Shown here: piece after piece, positions 1 to 6,338 of the stretch
Layout: each line of letters starts with the position of its first letter
Position numbering within the stretch: the first letter of the stretch is position 1
Source of the DNA: Actinomycetota bacterium
Lineage (GTDB): Bacteria > Cyanobacteriota > Vampirovibrionia > Obscuribacterales > Obscuribacteraceae
DNA: 10,629 bases
NCBI GenBank assembly: GCA_903970355.1
Contig: CAJCIF010000030.1
Span: 1-10,629, forward strand
Direction: 5' to 3'
Translations under genes and position numbers: made by a program
Notes under the pieces: generated by a model
What the model saw: only the letters and a program-made list of their open reading frames with translations
Databases searched by the model: none
Told to the model about the DNA's origin: nothing

Positions 1-295
1 CAGTCTGCAATGCTTCTCGCAGTCTCATAGTATGGGACGAACCGGCTTCCAATTCATAAGGATTCATCGATTCATCAATGGTGATAAGAGCCTTCAGGTC
101 GGGTTTGGGTAAGTCGATAACTTCCAGCGATTCATTCGGGTCTGTTGCCGGAGCGGCCGGAGCAGCTGCAGCTAATAGCTTATTGTCGGCTGCCGGTTCT
201 GCAAAAACGGGCGGCATGAAATTGGCAAACAGAATGGCCGCTGCTGTAGCTCCTGCGAGTTGTTTTTTCTTTGTGTTGATGTTCTGTGCGTGCAT
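1..295 (-). CDS. TolC-like outer membrane efflux protein, N-terminal part (truncated by window edge)
   Basis: Reading the minus strand from the ATG at 295-293 gives an open frame of 98 codons that runs off the window edge. It begins MHAQNINTKKK, continues with a hydrophobic Ala-rich stretch (about residues 13-31) and a signal-peptidase-like VFA|E site after residue 32, so it is an exported protein with no lipobox Cys. Residues 84-98 include HTMRLREALQT, which resembles the start of the first outer-membrane-factor repeat of TolC/OprM proteins (usually 'lsL.eAl..A'). An in-frame stop at 307-305 leaves this ATG as the only sensible start, although no clear Shine-Dalgarno precedes it. It lies 16 bp after the EmrB-type transporter, so it probably supplies the outer-membrane channel of the same tripartite pump. 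The family call rests on the signal peptide, a short motif and position. The barrel and helical repeats are outside the window. Confidence 0.72.
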   Translation of the reverse strand, partial: MHAQNINTKKKQLAGATAAAILFANFMPPVFAEPAADNKLLAAAAPAAPATDPNESLEVIDLPKPDLKALITIDESMNPYELEAGSSHTMRLREALQT

Positions 296-311
296 ATTTA
301 TATATCAGCCG

Positions 312-1898
312 TTAGTGTGCTGCGGCTGCGGTCCCCTTTTTACCTACTGTTCCTTTTGCCAATAAGAAGACGGTTGGTATGCTCACGATGAAAAGCATCG
401 CCACCAGCCAAAAAAGATCTTCGTATGACAAAAGAAGCGATTGTTGTATAAGACTTGCCTCAAGCAATCCATATGAACCGCGAGCTGCATCAATTGATGA
501 CGCGCCCATGTGATGCAGCATACTTCCGAATTGCTGCATGCGGTCGAGTACTGGTGGTGAGTAGAGATGTAATTTTTCATCGAGGACAACGCGATGAAAA
601 TCATTTCGGCGAGCCAAAATTGTTGTTAATAAGGCAATGCCAATACTGCCACCCATTTGTCGTGAAAGGCTCATAAAGCCTGTTGCGCTCGATATTTCAG
701 ACGGAAGGCAATCTCCGATCGAAGCAAGTGTAAGAGGCATGTACATAAGAGCGGTAGCTGCGCCGCGCATAATTAATGGCCAGAAAAACTGATCCCAACC
801 CGTATCAAGAGTGGCGCCTTGAAGCATAAACATGGAACAGGCAGTGATGAGAGCGCCGATCGCAACAGCCCAACGAGCATCTATCTTTTGTCCAATTTGT
901 CCGATTACAGGCATCATTAATCCGGTGGCAAGCCCGCCTGGAATCAACAACATACCTGTTTTCATGGCCGTATAACCTAACATTGTTTGGGCGAAGTTTG
1001 GTACCACAAAGCCAATTCCATAAAGACCCATACCGAGCACCAGGGAATACAGAACGCCCCCTGCAACGGAGCGTCTCTTCAGAACATGGAGTTCGACCGC
1101 CGGATGTTTGATCGTTAGTTCGTGGGCAACGAAAACAATGAGACTGATGGCAGCGACAATCGAAAGCCAAACTATAGCTGTCGAGGAAAACCAATCATCG
1201 TCCTGCCCCTTTTCCAATACGTATTGCAAAGACGAAATGCCGACGGTGAGAAGAATGATGCCCATCCAATCAATTGGAGAGACTTTGCGTTCACCATCTT
1301 CCGGCAAAAACATCCAGCACATCATGAAAGCAAGAATGCCTACAGGAACGTTGACGAAAAATATCCAGCGCCAATCAAGGACATCTGTTAAGTAGCCACC
1401 GATGGTTGGTCCGATGATCGGTCCTACAATGACACAGACGCCAAAAACAGCTTGAGCCATGCCCTGCCTTTCACGGGGAAAGGTTTCAAACAAAATCGAT
1501 TGTGCTTTAGCAAGTAACCCACCGCCGAAAAGTCCCTGTGCAATGCGGGCGAACACAATTGCCGGCAAACTCGGTGCAATGGCGCAGGCTACCGATGCTA
1601 CGGTAAACCCGACAAGCGAAAACAGAAAATAGTTTTTGCGACCAAAGACATCTCCCAGCCACGCGGTTAGTGGAATCATAACGGCATTAGCCATTGAGTA
1701 ACCTGTAATCACCCAGCCAATTTCACTCAGGGTAGCGCCTAGATTTCCCCGTATATAAGGTAGAGCGACATTGACAATGCTCGTGTCGATAACTTCAAGC
1801 AGCGCTCCGATTGACACGGCTACAGTAATGAGCCAGCGAACAATTTCGCCTTCTGCTTTAACTTTGGCTTCAAGAGCGGATTGATAAGATGTGGCCAT
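312..1898 (-). CDS. emrB: EmrB/QacA-type DHA2 multidrug MFS transporter
   Basis: This 528-residue inner-membrane protein is a drug:proton antiporter of the DHA2 (14-helix) branch of the major facilitator superfamily. Family signatures are clear: LLEVIDTSIVNVALPYI in helix 1 (about 33-49), motif A as GDVFGRKN (82-89), the antiporter motif C as VGPIIGPTIGGYLTD (158-172), and DWRWIFFVNVPVGI (175-188). The length matches EmrB relatives at roughly 500-530 residues. Its ATG directly follows the TAA of the EmrA-type gene (TAAATG on the minus strand) with no spacer and only a weak ribosome site, so translation is probably coupled. In the known EmrAB-TolC complex the transporter passes hydrophobic drugs or weak acids to EmrA and then to the outer-membrane channel; all three parts are encoded here. 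The substrate cannot be told from sequence. The tail is Ala/His-rich (GTAAAAH). Confidence 0.95.
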   Translation of the reverse strand: MATSYQSALEAKVKAEGEIVRWLITVAVSIGALLEVIDTSIVNVALPYIRGNLGATLSEIGWVITGYSMANAVMIPLTAWLGDVFGRKNYFLFSLVGFTVASVACAIAPSLPAIVFARIAQGLFGGGLLAKAQSILFETFPRERQGMAQAVFGVCVIVGPIIGPTIGGYLTDVLDWRWIFFVNVPVGILAFMMCWMFLPEDGERKVSPIDWMGIILLTVGISSLQYVLEKGQDDDWFSSTAIVWLSIVAAISLIVFVAHELTIKHPAVELHVLKRRSVAGGVLYSLVLGMGLYGIGFVVPNFAQTMLGYTAMKTGMLLIPGGLATGLMMPVIGQIGQKIDARWAVAIGALITACSMFMLQGATLDTGWDQFFWPLIMRGAATALMYMPLTLASIGDCLPSEISSATGFMSLSRQMGGSIGIALLTTILARRNDFHRVVLDEKLHLYSPPVLDRMQQFGSMLHHMGASSIDAARGSYGLLEASLIQQSLLLSYEDLFWLVAMLFIVSIPTVFLLAKGTVGKKGTAAAAH

Positions 1899-3206
1899 TT
1901 ACTTTTTGAATAAAACCGTAGTGACGCAAGACATGCCTGGTGCAAGCAAGTCTTTTACCGGTTCCAGGCTTTCCTTGTCGAAAACTATTTTTACAGGCAC
2001 TCTTTGCACGACTTTTGTGAAATTGCCGGTAGCATTGTCCGGTGGCAGCATGCTGAATTTAGCACCGGAAGCTGGGGCAACGCTGTCAATTCGACCTGAG
2101 AATTTGCGACCGGGAAAAGTATCGATCACAATTTCAACCGGCATACCGCGATGCATTTTGCCAACTTGCGTTTCTTTGAAATTGGCTGTTATCCAGGGGT
2201 TTTCCTGAACAATTGCCAGAAGAAGCTGACCGGCTTCGATGCGCTGCCCAACCTCTGCAGATTTACGACCGATGCGCCCGGAAACTGGTGAGACAATTTT
2301 GGTGTATGAAAGTTGCAAGCGGGATTGCTTGAGATCGGCGGCCGCTTTTTTAACTGCACAAAGATCGCCCTGGTAGCTTTCTTTGTCGATATTTTCCTGG
2401 CGGCCCATTGCTAGTGCAGAAGTGACCCCACCCTGCGAGTGCGTCAATTTTGCTTGTGCATCTTTGAGTGATGCTTTTGCCTGGCGCTCCTTTTCTTGCG
2501 CTGCGGAAAGGTCGTGCTGCATTCCTGCTAACTGAGCAACCGCGATATCGTATGTCGTTTTTGCTTTGTCAAACTGTTGCTTTGTGATGACACGATCTTG
2601 ATAGACGAGTCTATAACGATCGTAATCAGCCAGGTCGAATTTCACTTGCGCTTCTTGTTGGACAATCCGCGATCTTGTTTGACGAGTTTCTGCTTCTGCT
2701 TGCGAAATGCGGGCCTGAGCAGATTCTATTTGAGCTTCAGTCGAGGAGAGATCGCCTGAGGCTTGTGTGGTTTGACCCTTTGCACTTAGAGAGCTTTGGC
2801 CAATTTTGGAATGAGTGGCTTCTGCTACATGCTGGGCTTCTTCCAGAGCGGCAATATTCTGGTCTACCTTTACTTCGTAATCGCTTGGATCAAGATCAAC
2901 AAGAACCTGCCCTGCTTTTACCAGTTGGTTGTCTTCAACGAAAACGTGTTGGATGTTGCCGGAAATCTTGGCGCTGATATTGCTTATATGTGCATCTACA
3001 TATGCATCGTCCGTTTCTTCTCGGCTAGAAGCCCATTGCCACCAAAAGAAACCACCGACGGCAGCCGCAAGAAAGAACATTCCCAAGCGCAAGAAAACTG
3101 TAGTTCGTTTTCGAGCCAACTTTGTTTGCTCATTTATTTCCTGGATGACATCAGGCTCTTCCCCGCGCAAACCTGCTCGGTTACCCGCTTCCGTTGAACT
3201 TGACAT
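1899..3206 (-). CDS. emrA: EmrA/HlyD-type periplasmic membrane fusion protein
   Basis: This is the periplasmic adaptor linking the EmrB-type transporter to the TolC-like channel. With the ATG at 3206 it has 435 residues: a cytoplasmic tail, one membrane anchor (about 35-57), the family hallmark TDDAYVDAHI (65-74), a lipoyl/biotinyl-like half, a long Gln/Ala/Glu-rich coiled-coil hairpin (about 105-300), the second lipoyl half SPVSGRIGRKSAEVGQ (306-321), and a beta-barrel region with the EmrA signature FSMLPPDNATGNF (374-386) followed by KVVQRVPVKI. An in-frame GTG at 3266 would add 20 residues but lies 50 bp inside tetR and has no ribosome site. The ATG at 3206 is 7 bp after the tetR stop and has AGG 10 bp upstream, inside the last tetR codons, so I chose it. 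The stop abuts the transporter's ATG. Confidence 0.94.
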   Translation of the reverse strand: MSSSTEAGNRAGLRGEEPDVIQEINEQTKLARKRTTVFLRLGMFFLAAAVGGFFWWQWASSREETDDAYVDAHISNISAKISGNIQHVFVEDNQLVKAGQVLVDLDPSDYEVKVDQNIAALEEAQHVAEATHSKIGQSSLSAKGQTTQASGDLSSTEAQIESAQARISQAEAETRQTRSRIVQQEAQVKFDLADYDRYRLVYQDRVITKQQFDKAKTTYDIAVAQLAGMQHDLSAAQEKERQAKASLKDAQAKLTHSQGGVTSALAMGRQENIDKESYQGDLCAVKKAAADLKQSRLQLSYTKIVSPVSGRIGRKSAEVGQRIEAGQLLLAIVQENPWITANFKETQVGKMHRGMPVEIVIDTFPGRKFSGRIDSVAPASGAKFSMLPPDNATGNFTKVVQRVPVKIVFDKESLEPVKDLLAPGMSCVTTVLFKK

Positions 3207-3213
3207 TGTTGAA

Positions 3214-3864
3214 CTACCTGACTCTCTGAGCGTTAATGCGTGCTCTCTCTTGTTCCGATAAGACACCGTTTTGGATGATATCCGCCATCAGCTCTGCTCT
3301 TGCTTCAATATCAACATGCTTTTTGGAGAAGTGTTGAATGAAAATAGCGCCGTAGCACAAGCCGCTATAAACTTCGAGAAGCCCTTCCACAGGCAGATCT
3401 CGCAATCTACCATCACCCATGGCATCACGGCATCGGTCTGTCCAAATAGGCAAATTGATTTCCCAATGACGCGCATAAGAATGAGTATCTCTATGTTTGA
3501 ACTCAGAACGTTCTTGCATAAGAAGTTCGATCAAATCGGGATTCTCATCGAAGAATCTGAGGAAAGTCAAAATTGACAAACGCATGTGATCGGATGAGTC
3601 ACAATTCTCTTCTTTGACCTTTTGTACTCTTTCAGAGAGTTTTTTCATGCCATTGTCAACAGTGGCGAGAAATAACTCTTCTTTGGTGCCAAACGCCCTA
3701 TATATGGTGCCCTTACCAATACCAAGTTCGTCAGCAATTTCTTGTACATCCGTATTTCGATATCCTCGGCGCGCGAAAATTTTCGTCGCAACGGCAAGAA
3801 TCATTTCATTTCTTTTACTGGCAGTCGGCAGTTCGGTGACTGCCGCAGTTTCTGCGGTTTGCAT
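3214..3864 (-). CDS. TetR/AcrR-family repressor of the efflux operon
   Basis: This 216-residue DNA-binding regulator has a TetR_N domain at about residues 18-68. It starts RNEMILAVATKIFARRGYRN, and its helix-turn-helix includes VQEIADELGIGKGTIYRAFG, a very typical TetR recognition helix. The rest is an all-helical ligand-binding and dimerisation domain of ordinary length. The ATG at 3864 is preceded by AGAGAG at an 8-bp spacing. It is the first gene of the minus-strand operon tetR-emrA-emrB-tolC-like. A promoter and a 22-bp palindrome lie in its upstream region, so it most likely represses its own operon until a drug or fatty-acid-like ligand binds. The family call is secure. The target operon is inferred from position, and the ligand is unknown. 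Confidence 0.95.
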   Translation of the reverse strand: MQTAETAAVTELPTASKRNEMILAVATKIFARRGYRNTDVQEIADELGIGKGTIYRAFGTKEELFLATVDNGMKKLSERVQKVKEENCDSSDHMRLSILTFLRFFDENPDLIELLMQERSEFKHRDTHSYARHWEINLPIWTDRCRDAMGDGRLRDLPVEGLLEVYSGLCYGAIFIQHFSKKHVDIEARAELMADIIQNGVLSEQERARINAQRVR

Positions 3865-3896
3865 GGCTAAAGCTCTCTGATAGTGAGTTTCCGGTC

Positions 3897-3918
3897 CTGG
3901 ACGGACGCGTCCGCCCAG
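3897..3918. promoter_or_regulatory. Candidate TetR operator (22-bp palindrome)
   Basis: The half-sites CTGGACGGACG and CGTCCGCCCAG are inverted with a single mismatched pair (3901/3914). The central 12 bp (3902-3913, cggacgcgtccg) are perfectly palindromic. It begins 6 bp after the proposed -10 box and covers the expected transcription start of tetR, so a bound TetR dimer would block initiation. Length and symmetry fit TetR-family operators. The binding itself is inferred. Confidence 0.7.
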
Positions 3919-3924
3919 ATCACT

Positions 3925-3953
3925 AAGTTAGCTCGACAACGCCTTTTAGTCAA
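3925..3953 (-). promoter_or_regulatory. Sigma70-type promoter of the tetR-efflux operon
   Basis: On the minus strand there is a -35 box TTGACT (3953-3948, 5 of 6 to consensus), a spacer of exactly 17 bp, and a -10 box TAACTT (3930-3925, keeping the key TA...T). Transcription would start near 3918, at the edge of the palindrome, leaving a leader of about 55 nt before the tetR ATG. Confidence 0.6.
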
Positions 3954-4040
3954 GCGGAATGGTCGCTCTCAAAGAGGAACATTTTTTCAGCAATGCAATA
4001 AGCGCAACGGATACTGCGTTTGGCGTGCTTTCGGATTCAA

Positions 4041-4069
4041 TTTAATTTTAGCGACATACTGTGTAATAC
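4041..4069 (+). promoter_or_regulatory. Possible promoter of the DUF4239 gene pair
   Basis: A TAATAC -10-like box (4064-4069) sits 17 bp after a poor -35-like TTTAAT (4041-4046), about 30 bp ahead of the proposed GTG start. It diverges from the tetR promoter, about 90 bp away. The -35 match is weak, so this is tentative. Confidence 0.3.
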
Positions 4070-4097
4070 TGACCGGGTTCATAAGGATGGCTCTGGC

Positions 4098-4895
4098 GTG
4101 AACCTTTCACTAGATTCAATACTGTTAGCTTTCACCATAATTGGTGGGGGAATGGCACTTTCAGTAGCCGGTCTTTTGCTGGTGCGCAAATTTGTTGATG
4201 TTCAGCACTTTGCCGCGCATCATCAGGTCGGCGGCAATCTTCTTTCCATCATGGGCACACTTTACGCTGTAGTGCTCGGTTTCGTCGTTGTTAACGCCTC
4301 AAGCGATGCACAGGCGATTCGTGTCGATATTGCAACGGAGGCCAATTCCGTACTAAACATTGAGCGCTATGCTTCCGTTTTTCCGAAAGCAAATGCAGAA
4401 GAAGTGAGAACTGCCTGCATTGAATATTGCAAAGCTGTTGTTGATGACGAATGGCCGGCTATGCCTCAAGGTCGCATAAGCACTCGAGCCTGGCAGTGCA
4501 TGCTTAATATCTGGTTTTCAATAAAAAAATGTGAGCCACACACAAATCAGGAACAGGCTTTCTATAGCCTCATATTGGACAACTACACGCAGATGGCTGA
4601 TGACCGTCGCATGAGATTATTCTCGGCGCGCATCCGCATGTCTCCACTGTTGTGGATGGTGATCATTGCCGGTGGTGTCATCACCATTGTCTTCACTTAC
4701 TTCTTTGCTGTTGAAAGTCTCAAGTTTCAGATCCTTATGACGCTCTTTGTTGCTCTAACGCTTTCACTCAATATCTTTTTGGTGGCATCAACAAGCGTAC
4801 CTCTTCAAAACGGTGCCCGAATATCTCCTATTGCTTTTCAAGCTGCAGAAAAAATAATGGAATTAAATATCGGAATGCCAAAGGAAGGACCATGA
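4098..4895 (+). CDS. DUF4239 (bestrophin-like) membrane protein, copy 1
   Basis: With the GTG start at 4098 this is a 265-residue integral membrane protein. Two helices lie near the N-terminus (about 8-30 and 45-67, including GTLYAVVLGFVVV), then a soluble helical middle with the DUF4239-typical EANSVLNIERYA, DDEWPAM and DDRRMRLFSARIRMSPLLW, then two more helices (about 182-203 and 210-231) and the end motif RISPIAF. The family has a distant bestrophin-like layout, but no function is established to my knowledge; channel activity is only a guess. The frame is open back to 4020, but residues before the GTG look non-coding in style. The GTG has AAGGA 10 bp upstream and aligns without gaps to the start of the next gene. 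The gene ends 10 bp before its paralogue, so they are surely co-transcribed. Confidence 0.85.
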   Translation: MNLSLDSILLAFTIIGGGMALSVAGLLLVRKFVDVQHFAAHHQVGGNLLSIMGTLYAVVLGFVVVNASSDAQAIRVDIATEANSVLNIERYASVFPKANAEEVRTACIEYCKAVVDDEWPAMPQGRISTRAWQCMLNIWFSIKKCEPHTNQEQAFYSLILDNYTQMADDRRMRLFSARIRMSPLLWMVIIAGGVITIVFTYFFAVESLKFQILMTLFVALTLSLNIFLVASTSVPLQNGARISPIAFQAAEKIMELNIGMPKEGP

Positions 4896-4905
4896 ATTCT
4901 TTTGA

Positions 4906-5721
4906 GTGGAGGTGCAATTGAGTTCCATCTTGCTTGGCGTTATTTTGTTGGGGGGAGGAACCGCTCTTTCTGTATTTGGTTTGGTGCTTGTGCGCCGTTT
5001 TTTCAAAGTGGATGAGTTGCAGGCACACCATGAAGTTGCTGGTTACATGCTGTCGATTCTCGGCACGCTTTATGCGGTTGTGCTCGGATTCGTTGTTGTG
5101 AGTGCTTCCAATGACGTCGCCGATGCAAAGCACAACATCGGCTCTGAGGTAAACGCAATACTTGACATAAACCGTATGGCGGACGGATTTCCAAAAGACC
5201 GGCGGGAAAAGATTTCACAAGCGCTTACAAACTACTGCGATGCCGTGGTGAACGAAGAATGGCAAGGAATGGATAGTTTCATCATTAGCCCTAAGACGGT
5301 ACAAGCCGGAAGTGCGCTTTGGACTGCCATAAAGAACACTCAGCCAGTGAGCCCCAAGGAGCAAGCTCTGTACGGAACGCTTCTCGAAAATTATACGAAG
5401 ATGGTTGATGCCAGACGAATGCGCCTGGTTACCGCTCATGGCGGCATTCCTCTTCCACTCTGGGTTGTGCTTGTAGTAGGGGCCATTACAACAATTGGAT
5501 TCACCTATTTCTTTGGTGTTGAAAAGTTCGGCTACCAGGTCGTGATGACATCGCTTGTAACCATTACATTGCTCCTTAACCTTTATCTGGTTATCGTTAA
5601 TAGCCACCCATTCAGCGGTGAGTTCAGAATTCGGCCGATAGCCTATATATTGGCCAAAGCCTTAATCCAAACCGGTGATACGGTGCCGGATGTAGCTGGA
5701 AAACATCCACCGATGTTTTAA
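4906..5721 (+). CDS. DUF4239 (bestrophin-like) membrane protein, copy 2
   Basis: This 271-residue paralogue of the preceding gene aligns with it without gaps over the first 70 residues, 43 of them identical by my hand count (shared SILL, GGG, AHH, GTLYAVVLGFVVV). It keeps the same order: two N-terminal helices, a soluble middle with NEEWQGM and DARRMRLVTAHGGIPLPLW, two further helices, then RIRPIAY. The start is uncertain. GTG 4906 matches the start of copy 1, but the strong ribosome site GGAGG (4908-4912) lies inside it and fits TTG 4918 better (5-bp spacing), which would give 267 residues. Tandem DUF4239 copies suggest a hetero-oligomer or two variants of one membrane device. The biochemical role is unknown. 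Confidence 0.85.
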   Translation: MEVQLSSILLGVILLGGGTALSVFGLVLVRRFFKVDELQAHHEVAGYMLSILGTLYAVVLGFVVVSASNDVADAKHNIGSEVNAILDINRMADGFPKDRREKISQALTNYCDAVVNEEWQGMDSFIISPKTVQAGSALWTAIKNTQPVSPKEQALYGTLLENYTKMVDARRMRLVTAHGGIPLPLWVVLVVGAITTIGFTYFFGVEKFGYQVVMTSLVTITLLLNLYLVIVNSHPFSGEFRIRPIAYILAKALIQTGDTVPDVAGKHPPMF

Positions 5722-5742
5722 TCGTTCCTCCGAAAGATGGGG

Positions 5743-5766
5743 ATCGGAATAGGGCATAATGCCGAT
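5743..5766 (+). other. Small inverted repeat downstream of the DUF4239 pair
   Basis: ATCGG (5743-5747) and CCGAT (5762-5766) are inverted around a 14-bp loop that itself contains ggcat/atgcc. It precedes the larger hairpin at 5782 and could be part of the same 3' structured region. On its own it is weak. Confidence 0.25.
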
Positions 5767-5781
5767 AAGCGTAGATCTGGT

Positions 5782-5870
5782 ACGCCAATGGGCACGGCCT
5801 AACCGAGGTTGCGGATGAAACCGCAAACTTTTGGGGAACGTGCCCATTGGTGTTTGTTTTCATTTTCGTT
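5782..5870 (+). terminator. Probable terminator with long branched hairpin
   Basis: CCAATGGGCACG (5785-5796) and CGTGCCCATTGG (5839-5850) form a perfect 12-bp stem, extendable by one G-U and two Watson-Crick pairs to 5782/5853. The 42-nt loop holds a second perfect stem, TTGCGG/CCGCAA (5809-5814 with 5821-5826), closing a 6-nt ATGAAA loop. A T-rich tract follows at once (5851-5870). The position, 60 bp after the second DUF4239 stop, fits an intrinsic terminator of that operon. The large branched loop is unusual, so a structured RNA is also possible. Confidence 0.6.
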
Positions 5871-5931
5871 TTGATCGGTCTGCTTGAGATAAACTGAAGA
5901 TTGCTGGGGGAGTTTAAGGGGCTGTCTGCAA

Positions 5932-6321
5932 ATGGCGAAATTAATACCGCTGCTTTTCTCGGATGACGGTACTGCTGAAGAAACGAAGCCGAATGAACCC
6001 GGCCCGTTTGACATGAATAGAACTGCATCGATCACAGATGTTTTGCAGCTTTTGAAAATTAAAGAGTGGGCGACCGACAATAAGCATGAGCTTGAAGGAA
6101 CTCCACTTTGTCACCATATAGAAGGAAGCATTACTTCTGCCAAAGCCTTCGTATTGATTATGCGAGAGCTGGAAGTGCAAAAGGTGGATGGTGTTGTGGT
6201 TGAAAACACCGAAAAAATCTCACAAGCCGGATGGCAAAAACACTTTATTGCGGAATTAGGCAGGCAAAAGAAAAAGCTATACAGCGCTCGTGAGGGCGCT
6301 GAGCCACTCGAAAAGCTCTAA
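5932..6321 (+). CDS. Hypothetical protein, 129 residues
   Basis: I do not recognise this small, soluble-looking protein. It has no signal peptide or membrane helix. The first 35 residues are polar and Pro/Glu-rich and look disordered. Residues about 30-110 are mixed alpha/beta in style, with ITDVLQLLKIKEWATDN, a TPLCHH segment carrying the only Cys, VDGVVVEN, and a basic helix ending GRQKKKL. AAGGGG lies 10 bp before the ATG, which supports expression. The gene follows the DUF4239 terminator, so it is probably transcribed alone. Its TAA overlaps the last 4 bp of the opposing kinase gene. Convergent placement beside two kinases gives no firm functional clue. Confidence 0.65.
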   Translation: MAKLIPLLFSDDGTAEETKPNEPGPFDMNRTASITDVLQLLKIKEWATDNKHELEGTPLCHHIEGSITSAKAFVLIMRELEVQKVDGVVVENTEKISQAGWQKHFIAELGRQKKKLYSAREGAEPLEKL

Positions 6322-6338
6322 ATGGCTCGGAGAGCTTT
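6301..6338. terminator. Overlapping inverted repeats at a convergent gene end
   Basis: AAAGCTCT (6312-6319) and AGAGCTTT (6331-6338) form an 8-bp stem around 11 nt and span both stop codons. GAGCCA (6301-6306) and TGGCTC (6323-6328) form a competing stem. Neither side has a T tract, so bidirectional termination is only a possibility; no other terminator separates these convergent genes. Confidence 0.3.

Noticed and set aside
1108..1395. Plus-strand frames opposite the EmrB-type gene
   Set aside because: Shadow frames of a strongly conserved transporter gene.
3207..3266. Longer N-terminus for the EmrA-type protein from GTG 3266
   Set aside because: It lies inside tetR and lacks a ribosome site; ATG 3206 sits 7 bp after the tetR stop with AGG suitably placed.
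4011..4071. ATACTG repeated three times (4011, 4056, 4066) upstream of the DUF4239 pair
   Set aside because: Six-base repeats with uneven spacing can arise by chance; only the last two are one helical turn apart, too little for a binding-site claim.
4020..4097. 26-residue longer start for DUF4239 copy 1
   Set aside because: It has no counterpart in the paralogue and covers the proposed promoter; the GTG at 4098 aligns exactly with copy 2.
3883..4101. 72-codon plus-strand frame from GTG 3883
   Set aside because: It runs through the tetR operator and promoter, has no recognisable domain, and ends overlapping the start of the DUF4239 gene.
5215..5607. Long minus-strand frame opposite DUF4239 copy 2
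   Set aside because: A shadow of a clearly coding plus-strand gene with paralogue support; its translation shows no domain.
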